Source: Synergistota bacterium (GTDB lineage: Bacteria; Synergistota; GBS-1). From it: a stretch of 60,489 nt of DNA. Both the position numbers and the translations under genes were made by a program. Numbering within the stretch: position 1 is the stretch's first letter; every line of letters starts with the position of its first letter. Below, piece after piece: positions 36,971-45,484 of this stretch. The DNA is taken from assembly GCA_025060595.1 (NCBI GenBank), contig JANXBX010000012.1, positions 1 to 60,489 on the forward strand, written 5' to 3'. The notes under the pieces were generated by a model. The model did no database searches and was not told the DNA's origin. It saw only the letters and a list, made by a program, of their open reading frames with translations.

Positions 36971-37531
36971 GTGAAGGTGGTCTTCGTTTCTAAGAAAACG
37001 GAAGATATTTTTGTTGTAGAATATCCATTTTATAATGCCTATCTTGATATAGAGACCACTGGTTTAAGCCCTCTTTACGCTGAGATAACGGTTGTAGGTA
37101 TATACCTTGAAGGGTATAAGGATAAGATAGTTCAGCTTATAGGTGAGGGAATTACCTACTTTAATTTAATTTCTGCCTTAAGAGGGGTAAAGAATATATA
37201 TACCTATAACGGTTCAAGGTTCGATCTTATATTTATAAAAGAAAGATTGGGTATAGATATCAATGCCATTTTTAATCACTGCGACTTGATGTATCTATGC
37301 TGGAGGGGAAATCTTTATGGCGGTCTTAAGGCTGTGGAGAGGAAGCTTGGAATAGAAAGAAAGCTTAAGGATGTAAATGGAGAGAGTGCTATAGTTTTGT
37401 GGGAAAGATATAGGAAATTTGGTGATTTCCAGTCTCTCAAGCTTCTTCTTGAGTACAATAAGGAGGATGTTTGCAATTTAAAGATTTTAAAGAAAAAACT
37501 GGAAGAGATTTTCAAAAAAACTGGTACTTAA
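36971..37531 (+). CDS. RNase H-like 3'-5' exonuclease-type protein (YprB-like)
   Basis: The 186-residue protein is a single DEDD-type domain: YLDIETTGLSP carries the first D and E, YNGSRFDLIFI the second D and YNKEDVCNLKIL the last. It resembles the YprB/ribonuclease H-like family, which degrades or proofreads nucleic acid ends; the substrate is unknown. The start is a GTG close after GGGGGTAGGTGAAG. It is monocistronic, between smpB (divergent) and the sodium symporter. Confidence 0.75.
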   Translation: MKVVFVSKKTEDIFVVEYPFYNAYLDIETTGLSPLYAEITVVGIYLEGYKDKIVQLIGEGITYFNLISALRGVKNIYTYNGSRFDLIFIKERLGIDINAIFNHCDLMYLCWRGNLYGGLKAVERKLGIERKLKDVNGESAIVLWERYRKFGDFQSLKLLLEYNKEDVCNLKILKKKLEEIFKKTGT

Positions 37532-37594
37532 GATTTCTTTATTTTTTCTTTTTATAGTATAATTTAATAAAATGGAACAAGGAGGTGTTAAGTT

Positions 37595-38965
37595 ATGTCT
37601 TTAGCGTTTTTAGTTATAGTGATTTATCTATTAGCGGTAATTCTATTGAGTATTTATTTTACTAAATATGTTAAAACATCGGAGGATTTCACCGTTGCTG
37701 GAAGAAGCCTGCCCGGCATTATATTAGCTGGGACCTTTATGGCTACATGGATGGGCTCGGGAACAGTTGTGGGTGGTACTAACTCCTTAGCTTATAGGCA
37801 TGGTCCATGGGTGGCCATAATTTTTGGTATGGCTGCTCCTATTGGTATAGTGATACTTTATCTTTTGTCGAAGAAGATTCATGAGCTTAAGATGCAGACT
37901 GTTCCTGATGTCCTTGAGTATAAGTATGGGGAGGCAGCGAGAGTCATAGGTAGCTTAATAATTATTCTTGCCTATGTGGGGATAACTTCTTATCAATATA
38001 GTGGAATAGGTTTCGTCTTAAACGCTACGCTAGGTATTCCTACTAAGATCGGCACCTTGATAGGTGCTATTGTAGTTATTGGTTCAGCCGTTTTAGGAGG
38101 TCTTTATTCTGTTGCTTATACTGATTTTATGAGCGCTTGCATAATGCTTTTAGGTTTAGCTATAGGGATACCTGTTGCCATATCTGGAGCTGGAGGTTGG
38201 GCTGCCGTAGCATCTAAGCTTCCTCCAGAGCATTTAAAGCTTGGAGGGCTTTCTGCCTTGTCTATAATGGGTTACTTCTTCCCTTTGTTTTTCCTGATCC
38301 TGGGTGACCAAAACATGTATCAGAGATTTTTTGCTGCTAAGGATCCGAAGGCCGCAAAATGGGGAGCAATAGGCTGGTTTTTTGGGGTAGTAGTAGTTAT
38401 GCCTCTTGTTGCTTATGGAGCTACGACCTCAAGAGCTCTTTTCCCCAATCTTAATCCTGGGATGGCCTTAATAAGGCTTTCCTCTGATGCGATGCCTCCT
38501 ATTATAGGGGCCCTATGCCTTGCAGCGATATCTGCGTTTATAATCACTACGGGTAACTCGTATCTTCTTTCAAGCGCGGTTAACCTCGGTTGGGATATAT
38601 ATGCTAGGGTTATAAGGAGAAGCGCAACTGATGAGAGTCGTTTAGCTGTGACAAGATGGGGAGTTATAATCTTGGGGGTTCTGGCTTATGTACTTATAAC
38701 TTACTTCCCAACGGTCCTTTCGGTTCAGATGTATGCTTATACCATGTATGGAGCTTCTATAACGCCTGCCCTACTTGCTGCTGTTTTGTGGCCTAATGTT
38801 AAACCATCAGCTGGGATATCTTCCATGGTAGTAGGTGCTATTGTCACGCTTGCTTGGGAGCTTTCAGGTAAGCCTTATGGCCTAGCAAGCGTTATAGTTG
38901 CGGCTCCAGCGGCTATAGTGACTCTATTTTTAGTCAATATAATTTTGCTAATGAGAAAGGAGTGA
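37595..38965 (+). CDS. Sodium:solute symporter (SSS family)
   Basis: The 456-residue membrane protein has about 13 TM helices and SSS signatures, including SEDFTVAGRSLPG after the first helix, GGLYSVAYTDFMSACIML in the middle, and GDQNMYQRFFAAKDPKAA. It imports an organic solute with Na+. It overlaps the M24 gene by four bases (GTGA), so the pair probably takes up and cleaves the same substrate. GGAGGTGTTAAGTT precedes the ATG; TATAAT is present at about 37557. Confidence 0.9.
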   Translation: MSLAFLVIVIYLLAVILLSIYFTKYVKTSEDFTVAGRSLPGIILAGTFMATWMGSGTVVGGTNSLAYRHGPWVAIIFGMAAPIGIVILYLLSKKIHELKMQTVPDVLEYKYGEAARVIGSLIIILAYVGITSYQYSGIGFVLNATLGIPTKIGTLIGAIVVIGSAVLGGLYSVAYTDFMSACIMLLGLAIGIPVAISGAGGWAAVASKLPPEHLKLGGLSALSIMGYFFPLFFLILGDQNMYQRFFAAKDPKAAKWGAIGWFFGVVVVMPLVAYGATTSRALFPNLNPGMALIRLSSDAMPPIIGALCLAAISAFIITTGNSYLLSSAVNLGWDIYARVIRRSATDESRLAVTRWGVIILGVLAYVLITYFPTVLSVQMYAYTMYGASITPALLAAVLWPNVKPSAGISSMVVGAIVTLAWELSGKPYGLASVIVAAPAAIVTLFLVNIILLMRKE

Positions 38966-38970
38966 TCTTA

Positions 38971-40122
38971 TTGAAGAGTATTCCCTTAAGGGTAAAAAAG
39001 CTAAGGGAGCGTATATTTAAGGAAGGACTTGATTTTGCGCTAATTTTGAATCCTTTAAATCAGTATTATTATAGTGGGTTTTATGCTTTAATTTATAGTC
39101 GTCCGATACTTCTTGTTATATCTCATGATGAGAGCAATCTGATAGTTCCATGTCTTGAGGAGCTTCATGCGAAAGAGGATGCTAAGGTAGATCATTTACA
39201 CGTTTATTATGAACATCCTGAAAAGGCATCTGAGGGAATAAGTCCTTTTGAAGCACTGAAAAAGATCATATCCAAGAAGGGATGGAGAAGGGTCGGGGTT
39301 GAGAAGGATTCCCTGCCGCTTTCTCTGTTTGAGCTTTTGAAAGATGCTGGGATAGTTGAGTTTAAGGATATCGCTCCCTTTATAGCTAAGGAAAGGCTTA
39401 TAAAGGATGAAGAGGAGCTTGAGCTTATTCGTCAGGCTGGTAAATTGGTTAGCTTAGGTGTGGTAGAGAGCTTGAAGGCGATCAGGGAGGGCTTAACTGA
39501 GGTAGAGGTAGATGGAATAGGAGGCTTAGCTTTACTTAAGTATGCAGGAGAAAACTATCCAGGGCGTAGGGTTGAGCTTTTCGTTATGTCTCCATCAGGA
39601 AGGGAAAGGAGCGCTTTACCACATGTTTTCTCGATAGCAAGGAAGCTTAAGAAGGGGGATATAATAATTCACAGCCGTCAAATTGCCTTGGATGGTTATA
39701 GGGCGGAGTGTGAGAGAACAGTCTTTTTGGGTGAGCCTACCGAGAAAGATAAGGAGTATTTCAAGATCATGCTTGAGTCTCAAAGGGCAGCGATCGAGGC
39801 TGTTAAGCCTGGAGCTAAGTGCAAAGATGTGGATAAGGCCGCTCGAAACGTAATAGTTAAAGCGAGACTTGGCGATTATGCGATTCATAGGACCGGACAT
39901 GGCCTGGGATTAAGCGCTCACGAGGGGCCTTATCTTAGATTTGATGCCGAAGATACCCTTGAAGCTGGTATGGTCGTTAGTATAGAGCCTGGCTTTTACA
40001 TCCCTGGGGTTGGAGGCTTCAGACACTCTGATACGGTTGTGGTAACGCCCCAGGGCCATGAGGTTATAACTCAGGCTCCTAGTGAGCTTGAAGAGTGTAT
40101 CAAAAGTTGTATGCCTTTTTAA
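38971..40122 (+). CDS. M24 (pita-bread) protein lacking metal ligands, creatinase/ectoine-hydrolase-like
   Basis: The protein has an N-terminal creatinase domain and a C-terminal pita-bread domain with GHGLGLSAHEGPYL and SIEPGFYIPGVGGF. In aminopeptidases P and prolidases two aspartates and a glutamate bind metals; here the first position reads IIIHSRQ, the second AECERT (D to E) and the last GFRHSDT. These changes match creatinase-type enzymes, which use the same fold without metals. The start is a TTG (38971) after AAGGAGTGAT. Its symporter neighbour suggests catabolism of an imported small amide or guanidino compound. Confidence 0.8.
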   Translation: MKSIPLRVKKLRERIFKEGLDFALILNPLNQYYYSGFYALIYSRPILLVISHDESNLIVPCLEELHAKEDAKVDHLHVYYEHPEKASEGISPFEALKKIISKKGWRRVGVEKDSLPLSLFELLKDAGIVEFKDIAPFIAKERLIKDEEELELIRQAGKLVSLGVVESLKAIREGLTEVEVDGIGGLALLKYAGENYPGRRVELFVMSPSGRERSALPHVFSIARKLKKGDIIIHSRQIALDGYRAECERTVFLGEPTEKDKEYFKIMLESQRAAIEAVKPGAKCKDVDKAARNVIVKARLGDYAIHRTGHGLGLSAHEGPYLRFDAEDTLEAGMVVSIEPGFYIPGVGGFRHSDTVVVTPQGHEVITQAPSELEECIKSCMPF

Positions 40123-40670
40123 AATTTATTGTTTGAAAAATGGTAACCGTATCTTTCTATCCAATTTCCTATAAGCTTAGTCCATCTTCCTGAAAGGAGT
40201 ATAAATCTCCCGTTATTGAGTTTTAGGATCTGAGTTATATCCTTATAGGAGATTTTCTTTTTTCTGAGATTTCTTATCCATTCAGCAAGTTCATAGGTAT
40301 CGCTTTTTTCCTTGCTTCCGAGCGTTCTTATTACACCATTGTGGGCTAATATTACCTTTGCCCAACCTTCTAGGGAGGTGAGCTCCTCACCCTCTATAGG
40401 GAAAGGATGTGTCAGCTCGGGTTTTATTCCCCCACTGGTTCCATATCTTAAGTGAATAAGAAGCCTATGATCCCTCAAGTTGAGTTTCTGGTTAAGCTCA
40501 TATAGCTTTTTGATTAGTTCATCAAAGCTCATTAACCCCTTGATGAAGTATACCCTATCTTTTAGAGGTACCGCTATACCGGCTCCATGGGGATTGGCGT
40601 TCCAACATCTAGTTAATATCTCTTGAGGCGGGATATCTTTCTCCCTTTCCTTATAAATCATTACACACAT
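40119..40670 (-). CDS. Class II glutamine amidotransferase-like Ntn hydrolase
   Basis: The 183-residue protein starts MCVMIYKE, exposing Cys2 as the Ntn nucleophile, and has LLIHLRYGTSGG and ILAHNGVI, corresponding to the glutamine-binding arginine and the oxyanion AHNG motif. It is a single glutaminase domain of the compact type also found in phages; no synthase domain is attached. No Shine-Dalgarno is well placed before the ATG (GGGAGG is about 20 bases away). Target unknown. Confidence 0.75.
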   Translation of the reverse strand: MCVMIYKEREKDIPPQEILTRCWNANPHGAGIAVPLKDRVYFIKGLMSFDELIKKLYELNQKLNLRDHRLLIHLRYGTSGGIKPELTHPFPIEGEELTSLEGWAKVILAHNGVIRTLGSKEKSDTYELAEWIRNLRKKKISYKDITQILKLNNGRFILLSGRWTKLIGNWIERYGYHFSNNKF

Positions 40671-40710
40671 AAATATAACTGGTCTTTAACCTCCCAAGAT
40701 CAAGATCCCT

Positions 40711-41060
40711 TTACCACAACTTATTTACATGCCAGAAGCTTCCTAACTTGTAAATTTCAAAATGGCTTCCTAAGCCGTAGTCAATATAGTATCTGTTTCC
40801 TAAGCGGTAGGCTACGGAGCTTAAGCCGTTATCCCAGTAAGAATGATATTGGTTTCCTAATTTGTAGGTAACGCTTCTTAAACCATTACTGTAATCGGTA
40901 TAGATGGTTCTTCCAATTTTATATGTTACGGCGCTTAAGCCATCATCCCAGTCCGTGAAAAGCCTGTTTCCCAATAAATAACTTCTTAAAGTTAAGCCAT
41001 CATCGTATGTGTAATAATATCTGTTTCCTAACCAGTACCCTACGCCTCCAAGAGCGCAAC
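40711..41060 (-). repeat. Tandem 57-base repeats in the lipoprotein gene
   Basis: The repeats encode YxLGNRYYxDYDDGLxSVx units. At DNA level elements such as TTTCCTAA-TTGTA and TTAAGCC-ATC recur at 57-base steps on the plus strand near 40797, 40854, 40969 and 41024, showing internal duplication with divergence. Confidence 0.65.
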
Positions 41061-41121
41061 TCGAGACGATCAAGGAGAATAGGAAAGCCGCTACGCTTAC
41101 GATTGTTACTCTTTTCATCAC
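40711..41121 (-). CDS. Lipoprotein made of 19-residue tandem repeats
   Basis: The 136-residue protein has an N-terminal hydrophobic segment and a lipobox-like IVSSC (C22), so it is likely a lipoprotein. The rest is five and a half repeats of 19 residues of the type Y-x-L-G-N-R-Y-Y-x-x-Y-D-D-G-L-x-S-V-x, for example YWLGNRYYYTYDDGLTLRS. The regular aromatic and glycine pattern suggests a small beta solenoid or cell-surface repeat. No family was recognised. It has its own promoter. Confidence 0.65.
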   Translation of the reverse strand: MMKRVTIVSVAAFLFSLIVSSCALGGVGYWLGNRYYYTYDDGLTLRSYLLGNRLFTDWDDGLSAVTYKIGRTIYTDYSNGLRSVTYKLGNQYHSYWDNGLSSVAYRLGNRYYIDYGLGSHFEIYKLGSFWHVNKLW

Positions 41122-41153
41122 TATCTGTCTCCTTTTGTGATTTTATTTTCTAA

Positions 41154-41182
41154 ATCATACTTCTTTAGCGCTTTTCAGTCAA
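41154..41182 (-). promoter_or_regulatory. Promoter of the repeat lipoprotein
   Basis: On the minus strand TTGACT (41177-41182) and TATGAT (41154-41159) are separated by exactly 17 bases, followed by AAAGGAGACAGATAGTGATG. It is a near-consensus sigma70 promoter. Confidence 0.75.
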
Positions 41183-41277
41183 GGCTGTTTAAGTAATATT
41201 TTATTAGAAATATCAACTATTGTATTGGGGTGCTAAAGCGCATTATCTATAGTTTGGCTTTTACTTTCAGGTATTAC

Positions 41278-43269
41278 CTAAACTGGCCTTATAGCTTTAG
41301 AGGTGGATGTTTTAAAGAAAGATAGAGCCTTTTCTAAGGATGTGGCTAACTTTGCGAGATCATCCGCTTCCTTAGATAGTATCTCAGAGTGGGATGCTAT
41401 GCCTTCTATAGCCTTCGATGTGCTATTTATGTTCTCACTTATTTTTATAACATCTTTAGCTATCTGATCTGTAGCGGCGGCCATCTCTTGAGTTGAAGCT
41501 GATTGTTCTTGAGCTGCAGAGGCTATATTTTGCACAGCATCGTTAAGCTCTTTCATCTTTTCTATGATTTTGTTCATCTCGGAAGCCATATCTGAGATGC
41601 TTTTTGATGATGTTAGGATATCAGAGACTGATTTTCTTATGGCTGATGCAGCTATCTCGGACTCTTTGGAAAGGGTTCCTATCACATGTGATATTTCTTT
41701 TGCTGCCCTCGCTGATTCCTCGGCTAACTTTCTTACCTCTTCAGCTACTACAGCAAACCCTCTTCCGAGTTCGCCAGCTCTAGCTGCCTCTATAGCAGCA
41801 TTTAATGCCAAAAGGTTAGTCTGGTCTGCGATCGATGTAATGGTTGATACAAATCCAGTGACCTTCTGAATCGAAGATACCAGGCGTTCGATTATCTTCA
41901 GGCTCTCTTCCGCTTCTTTTGATACATGAGATAGGTTAGTCGCGTTCTGAGATAACTCCTTAGATGCCTTATTTGCGATTTCAAGCGTTAGTGTAGCTAC
42001 TTCTGCAGCGCTACTTGCTGATTTTGCGGCGGTTTGCGCTCCAGCAGCCACCTCCTCTATTCCAGCGTTAGTTTCCTCTATTGAGGCAGAATTGCTTTCA
42101 GCGAGTGCAGATATTTCTTGAATTGTTGCTGTTATGCTTTGTATCTGCGAATTGACGTTGTTTATAGCTGAGAAGATCTTTTCTGATGCTGATGCGACTT
42201 TATCTGCAGTTAAGGTAGAGGAGGAGATTATATCCTTTATTCTCTCTATAACGGAAGAGAGCTTTTTCCCTATAAGCGAAAATTCGTCACTGCTTGAGCT
42301 ATCTATTCCAAGGGATAGCTCTCCCTGAGAGAGCTTATCCATTGCGTCTTCTAACTGAGAGAGCCTCCTTTTGATATTTCTTCCTATAAGAAGACTTATG
42401 GTTAATATTATTAAGACTATGATAGAGGAGATCGCTATTTGTAAGGTAAGGGACCTATCTATGCGAGATATGATCTCTGAGATGTTTACTCTCTCAAAAA
42501 CCGCTGCGAAGGTTTTCCCCTCAAAATCCTTTATTGGAGCCGCTATATAAGCAAAGTTACCCTCTATGAATCTCTGGGGATTTCCCTTAAGAAGGTCTTC
42601 GATGTTGTAAAGTTTGGTGAAGTCTTCAAGATCTGGCCTAGACTTCGTAATTACATCGACCCTGTTTCCCTTTTCATCCAAGAATATCTTAACTATCACG
42701 TCACCTTTGAATTTTTTCGCAAAGCCCTCTGTTATATTAACGTTGGCCTCTAGGCTTCCCACGTATTTCCCATCGTAAAATACAGGTGCTATATACCTTA
42801 TCTGCGGTCCTACCGCACCAACGCTTATGGAAGTTGTTGGCTGTTTTGTCTTTATAACATGAAGGATATCGCTTCTTATAGCCTTAAGGTCATCTCCGTA
42901 TCTTTTAAGGTTTGATGTTCTTAAGAAGGATATGCAGTCCTCTGTGTGGAAGTGAAGTTGAGAGAAGTCGTAGTTTTTATTATATAGCTCGTGGAAGGGC
43001 ATTACGAGCTCTATTAATCTATCTCTATTTCTTTCTGCAAAGGCTTTGATAATTTCTTTATCCTTAAGCAATGTCTCTACAACAATACTAGCTTTATCTT
43101 GCTCTGTCTTGATCATCTTTAATATATCTTCGTATACCACATTGGCGTAAAGCCTCTTCCAGCTATCGTTTATTTCTTTACTTAAGAATAAACTCGTTGA
43201 TACTGTGATAATGGCAGTTATGGCTATGGCTAAAGGTACCCATATCGAAAGCCAACTCCTTATTCTCAA
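41278..43269 (-). CDS. Methyl-accepting chemotaxis protein with periplasmic dCache-type domain
   Basis: The 663-residue receptor has TM1 (about 9-30), a periplasmic sensor (about 40-270), TM2 (about 280-300), HAMP and a long cytoplasmic coiled coil. The sensor segment [23 protein letters not shown] and [21 protein letters not shown] matches dCache_3-type sensors. The signalling tip [21 protein letters not shown] is intact. The start is a TTG after GAGGAGGTGG. It implies flagellar or pilus-based motility, although no motility gene is seen here. Confidence 0.9.
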   Translation of the reverse strand: MRIRSWLSIWVPLAIAITAIITVSTSLFLSKEINDSWKRLYANVVYEDILKMIKTEQDKASIVVETLLKDKEIIKAFAERNRDRLIELVMPFHELYNKNYDFSQLHFHTEDCISFLRTSNLKRYGDDLKAIRSDILHVIKTKQPTTSISVGAVGPQIRYIAPVFYDGKYVGSLEANVNITEGFAKKFKGDVIVKIFLDEKGNRVDVITKSRPDLEDFTKLYNIEDLLKGNPQRFIEGNFAYIAAPIKDFEGKTFAAVFERVNISEIISRIDRSLTLQIAISSIIVLIILTISLLIGRNIKRRLSQLEDAMDKLSQGELSLGIDSSSSDEFSLIGKKLSSVIERIKDIISSSTLTADKVASASEKIFSAINNVNSQIQSITATIQEISALAESNSASIEETNAGIEEVAAGAQTAAKSASSAAEVATLTLEIANKASKELSQNATNLSHVSKEAEESLKIIERLVSSIQKVTGFVSTITSIADQTNLLALNAAIEAARAGELGRGFAVVAEEVRKLAEESARAAKEISHVIGTLSKESEIAASAIRKSVSDILTSSKSISDMASEMNKIIEKMKELNDAVQNIASAAQEQSASTQEMAAATDQIAKDVIKISENINSTSKAIEGIASHSEILSKEADDLAKLATSLEKALSFFKTSTSKAIRPV

Positions 43270-43320
43270 GTTTTTCCACCTCCTCAGAGTGCATAATGAA
43301 TTCTTTTAAATCTAAAAATT

Positions 43321-43349
43321 ATTATAAGCTTTTACAGATTTTCTTTCAA
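43321..43349 (-). promoter_or_regulatory. Chemoreceptor promoter
   Basis: On the minus strand TTGAAA (43344-43349), a 17-base spacer and TATAAT (43321-43326) form a strong sigma70 promoter about 50 bases before the receptor start. It is not a sigma28-type site. Confidence 0.75.
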
Positions 43350-43403
43350 GAGAAAGTTCGCTTTAAAGGCTTGATTAAATGTTGTGGTATCTGAGGTTTT
43401 ATA

Positions 43404-43432
43404 TTGACATATTTCCTCTTTTGTTTGATACT
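43404..43432 (+). promoter_or_regulatory. dapF operon promoter
   Basis: TTGACA (43404-43409) and GATACT (43427-43432) are 17 bases apart, 35 bases before the dapF ATG, which has AAAGGGGG upstream. Confidence 0.75.
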
Positions 43433-43467
43433 CTTTATATGGAAATCTTTTGAAAGGGGGTTAATAG

Positions 43468-44307
43468 ATGGAGATTCCCTTTTATAAGATGAACGGCGCT
43501 GGTAATGACTTTATAGTTATAGACAATAGGGATGGGGTAATGAATGGAGTTAATGTGACAGAGTTCGTTGCGTTGGTTTGTAGGAGAAGAAAGTCAATAG
43601 GTGCTGACGGCTTGATGCTTCTTGAAAGGTCTAATATCGCTGATTTTAAGATGAGGTATTTTAACTCCGATGGAAGTGAGGGGGAGATGTGCGGGAATGG
43701 GGCTCGCTGTATAGCTAAGTTTGCCTATCTTTTGGGGGTTTCAGGTAGAGATATGAGGTTTGAAACCCTGTCTGGAGTTTGTGAGGCTAAGATAGTTGGA
43801 GATGATGTTCGTGTTAAGTTGTTTGATTTAAGCTTAAAGGATGTGTGGTTGGGGAAGAGCCATGACTTTGGTTTTGGGAAGATAGAGTTTCATTTTGCTC
43901 AAGTGGGGGTTCCCCATGCTGTTATATATAAGGGAGAAGTGGATAGCATGAGTTATGAGGAGCTTATATCTATGGCCAGAAAGATTAGATATGCTTTCGA
44001 TATCTTCCACAAGGGGACCAATGTGAATTTCGTTAAGGTGCTCTCAAGTAATGGGATAACGGTTAGGACCTATGAGAGGGGGGTTGAAGATGAAACATGG
44101 GCGTGTGGAACCGGGTCTGTGGCCTCTTCTTTAGTTTCCTCTCTTCTTTTTGGAATGAGCCCTCCTATATCAGTTAAGGTTAAGGGTGGTCTTCTTAAGG
44201 TTGATTTCAGATTAGAAGGGGATCTTGTAAGAGATGTTTGCTTAGAGGGAGATGCCCGAGTTGTAGCCAAGGGCTATATAATGCCTGATGCCTTAAGGGA
44301 GGATTAA
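43468..44307 (+). CDS. dapF: Diaminopimelate epimerase
   Basis: This PLP-independent epimerase makes meso-diaminopimelate for lysine and peptidoglycan. The two catalytic cysteines are in MCGNGARC and ACGTGSVA, and MNGAGNDF opens the protein. The 279-residue length is standard. It heads dapF-M20 hydrolase-APC permease, each spaced by only a few bases. Confidence 0.94.
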   Translation: MEIPFYKMNGAGNDFIVIDNRDGVMNGVNVTEFVALVCRRRKSIGADGLMLLERSNIADFKMRYFNSDGSEGEMCGNGARCIAKFAYLLGVSGRDMRFETLSGVCEAKIVGDDVRVKLFDLSLKDVWLGKSHDFGFGKIEFHFAQVGVPHAVIYKGEVDSMSYEELISMARKIRYAFDIFHKGTNVNFVKVLSSNGITVRTYERGVEDETWACGTGSVASSLVSSLLFGMSPPISVKVKGGLLKVDFRLEGDLVRDVCLEGDARVVAKGYIMPDALRED

Positions 44308-44310
44308 ATT

Positions 44311-45477
44311 ATGGAAAAGCTGATAATAGGTAAGGCTAAGGAGTTAGAGAAATATATAATAGGGAAAAGGAGGGATTTTCACAGCTATCCTGAACTTAAG
44401 TTCGAGGAGTTTAGGACCTCTGAGACTATTGAGGAGGAGCTTAAATCTTTAGGCTTTGAGACCTTTAGAGCTGCCGGAACCGGTGTGATAGGAATTATGG
44501 ATTGTGGCGGCGTTGAAACTGTGGCCTTAAGGGCTGATATGGATGCTTTGCCTATGCAGGAGGAAAATGATGTGCCCTATAAATCAAGGATCTCAGGTAG
44601 GATGCATGCTTGCGGACATGACGGACACATGGCTATGCTGCTTGGAGCGTGTAAGGTGATCTCCGAGATAAGGGATGCCTTTAAGGGGAAGGTCAAGGTT
44701 ATATTTCAGCCCGCTGAGGAAGGTGGTGGCGGAGCAAAAAATATAGTAGATGAAGGGCACCTAAAAGGCGTAGGAGCTATATTTGGCTTGCATCTTTGGT
44801 TTGAGCTTCCATCGGGATTTATCGCTACAAGAAAGGGACCTCTGATGGCCTCTTCTGATGGTTTCTTAATTAAAGTTAGGGGTAGGGGTGGACACGGAGC
44901 TACTCCTCATCTTGCTAAAGATCCTACCGCACCTGCTGTTGATATCTATAACGCTATTCAGAAGCTGGTATCAAGGGCAAAGGACCCATTTGCCCCCTTG
45001 GCTTTATCCCTTCCCTTTCTTCAGGGAAGCGGCGCATACAACGTTATACCCGATGAGGTTATAATAATGGGGACCTTAAGGACTTTCGATGTTGACCTAA
45101 GAAATGAGATAGTCTTTAAGATGGAGAAGATAGTTAAGGGGTACTCGAGCGCTTGGGATTGCGAAGGTATTTTTGAGCTTTCGAGGATGCCCTATCCTCC
45201 TGTAGTTAATCATCCTGAGCTTGTTGATATAGTGTTTCGTATAGGAAGGCTCTTAGGACCTGTTATTGAGGCTCCCATGACGATGATCTCCGAGGACTTT
45301 TCCTTCTACCTAAGTGAAACTAAGGGGGTTTTTGTCTTTCTCGGGATAAGGAACGATGAGAAGGGTATATCCTATCCTCATCATCATCCTAAGTTTGATA
45401 TCGATGAGAATGTGTTATGGATGGGGGCAGCTCTTCATGCCCTTTTCGCTTATAACTATTTAAGCTTACGGAGGTGA
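44311..45477 (+). CDS. M20-family amidohydrolase (N-acyl-amino acid deacylase)
   Basis: The 388-residue zinc amidohydrolase has RRDFHSYPELKFEE, RADMDALPMQE, the metal sites HACGHDGHMAML and QPAEEGGGGAK, and HHHPKFDIDE at the end. Family members cleave acyl-amino acids; N-acetyl-diaminopimelate deacetylase is one possible role given dapF directly upstream, and peptide/amino acid catabolism with the APC permease downstream is the other. Confidence 0.85.
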   Translation: MEKLIIGKAKELEKYIIGKRRDFHSYPELKFEEFRTSETIEEELKSLGFETFRAAGTGVIGIMDCGGVETVALRADMDALPMQEENDVPYKSRISGRMHACGHDGHMAMLLGACKVISEIRDAFKGKVKVIFQPAEEGGGGAKNIVDEGHLKGVGAIFGLHLWFELPSGFIATRKGPLMASSDGFLIKVRGRGGHGATPHLAKDPTAPAVDIYNAIQKLVSRAKDPFAPLALSLPFLQGSGAYNVIPDEVIIMGTLRTFDVDLRNEIVFKMEKIVKGYSSAWDCEGIFELSRMPYPPVVNHPELVDIVFRIGRLLGPVIEAPMTMISEDFSFYLSETKGVFVFLGIRNDEKGISYPHHHPKFDIDENVLWMGAALHALFAYNYLSLRR

Positions 45478-45484
45478 AATTACT

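Noticed and set aside
40711-41060. 57-base repeats considered as a CRISPR array
   Set aside because: Repeats are contiguous without spacers and keep an open reading frame for a lipoprotein.
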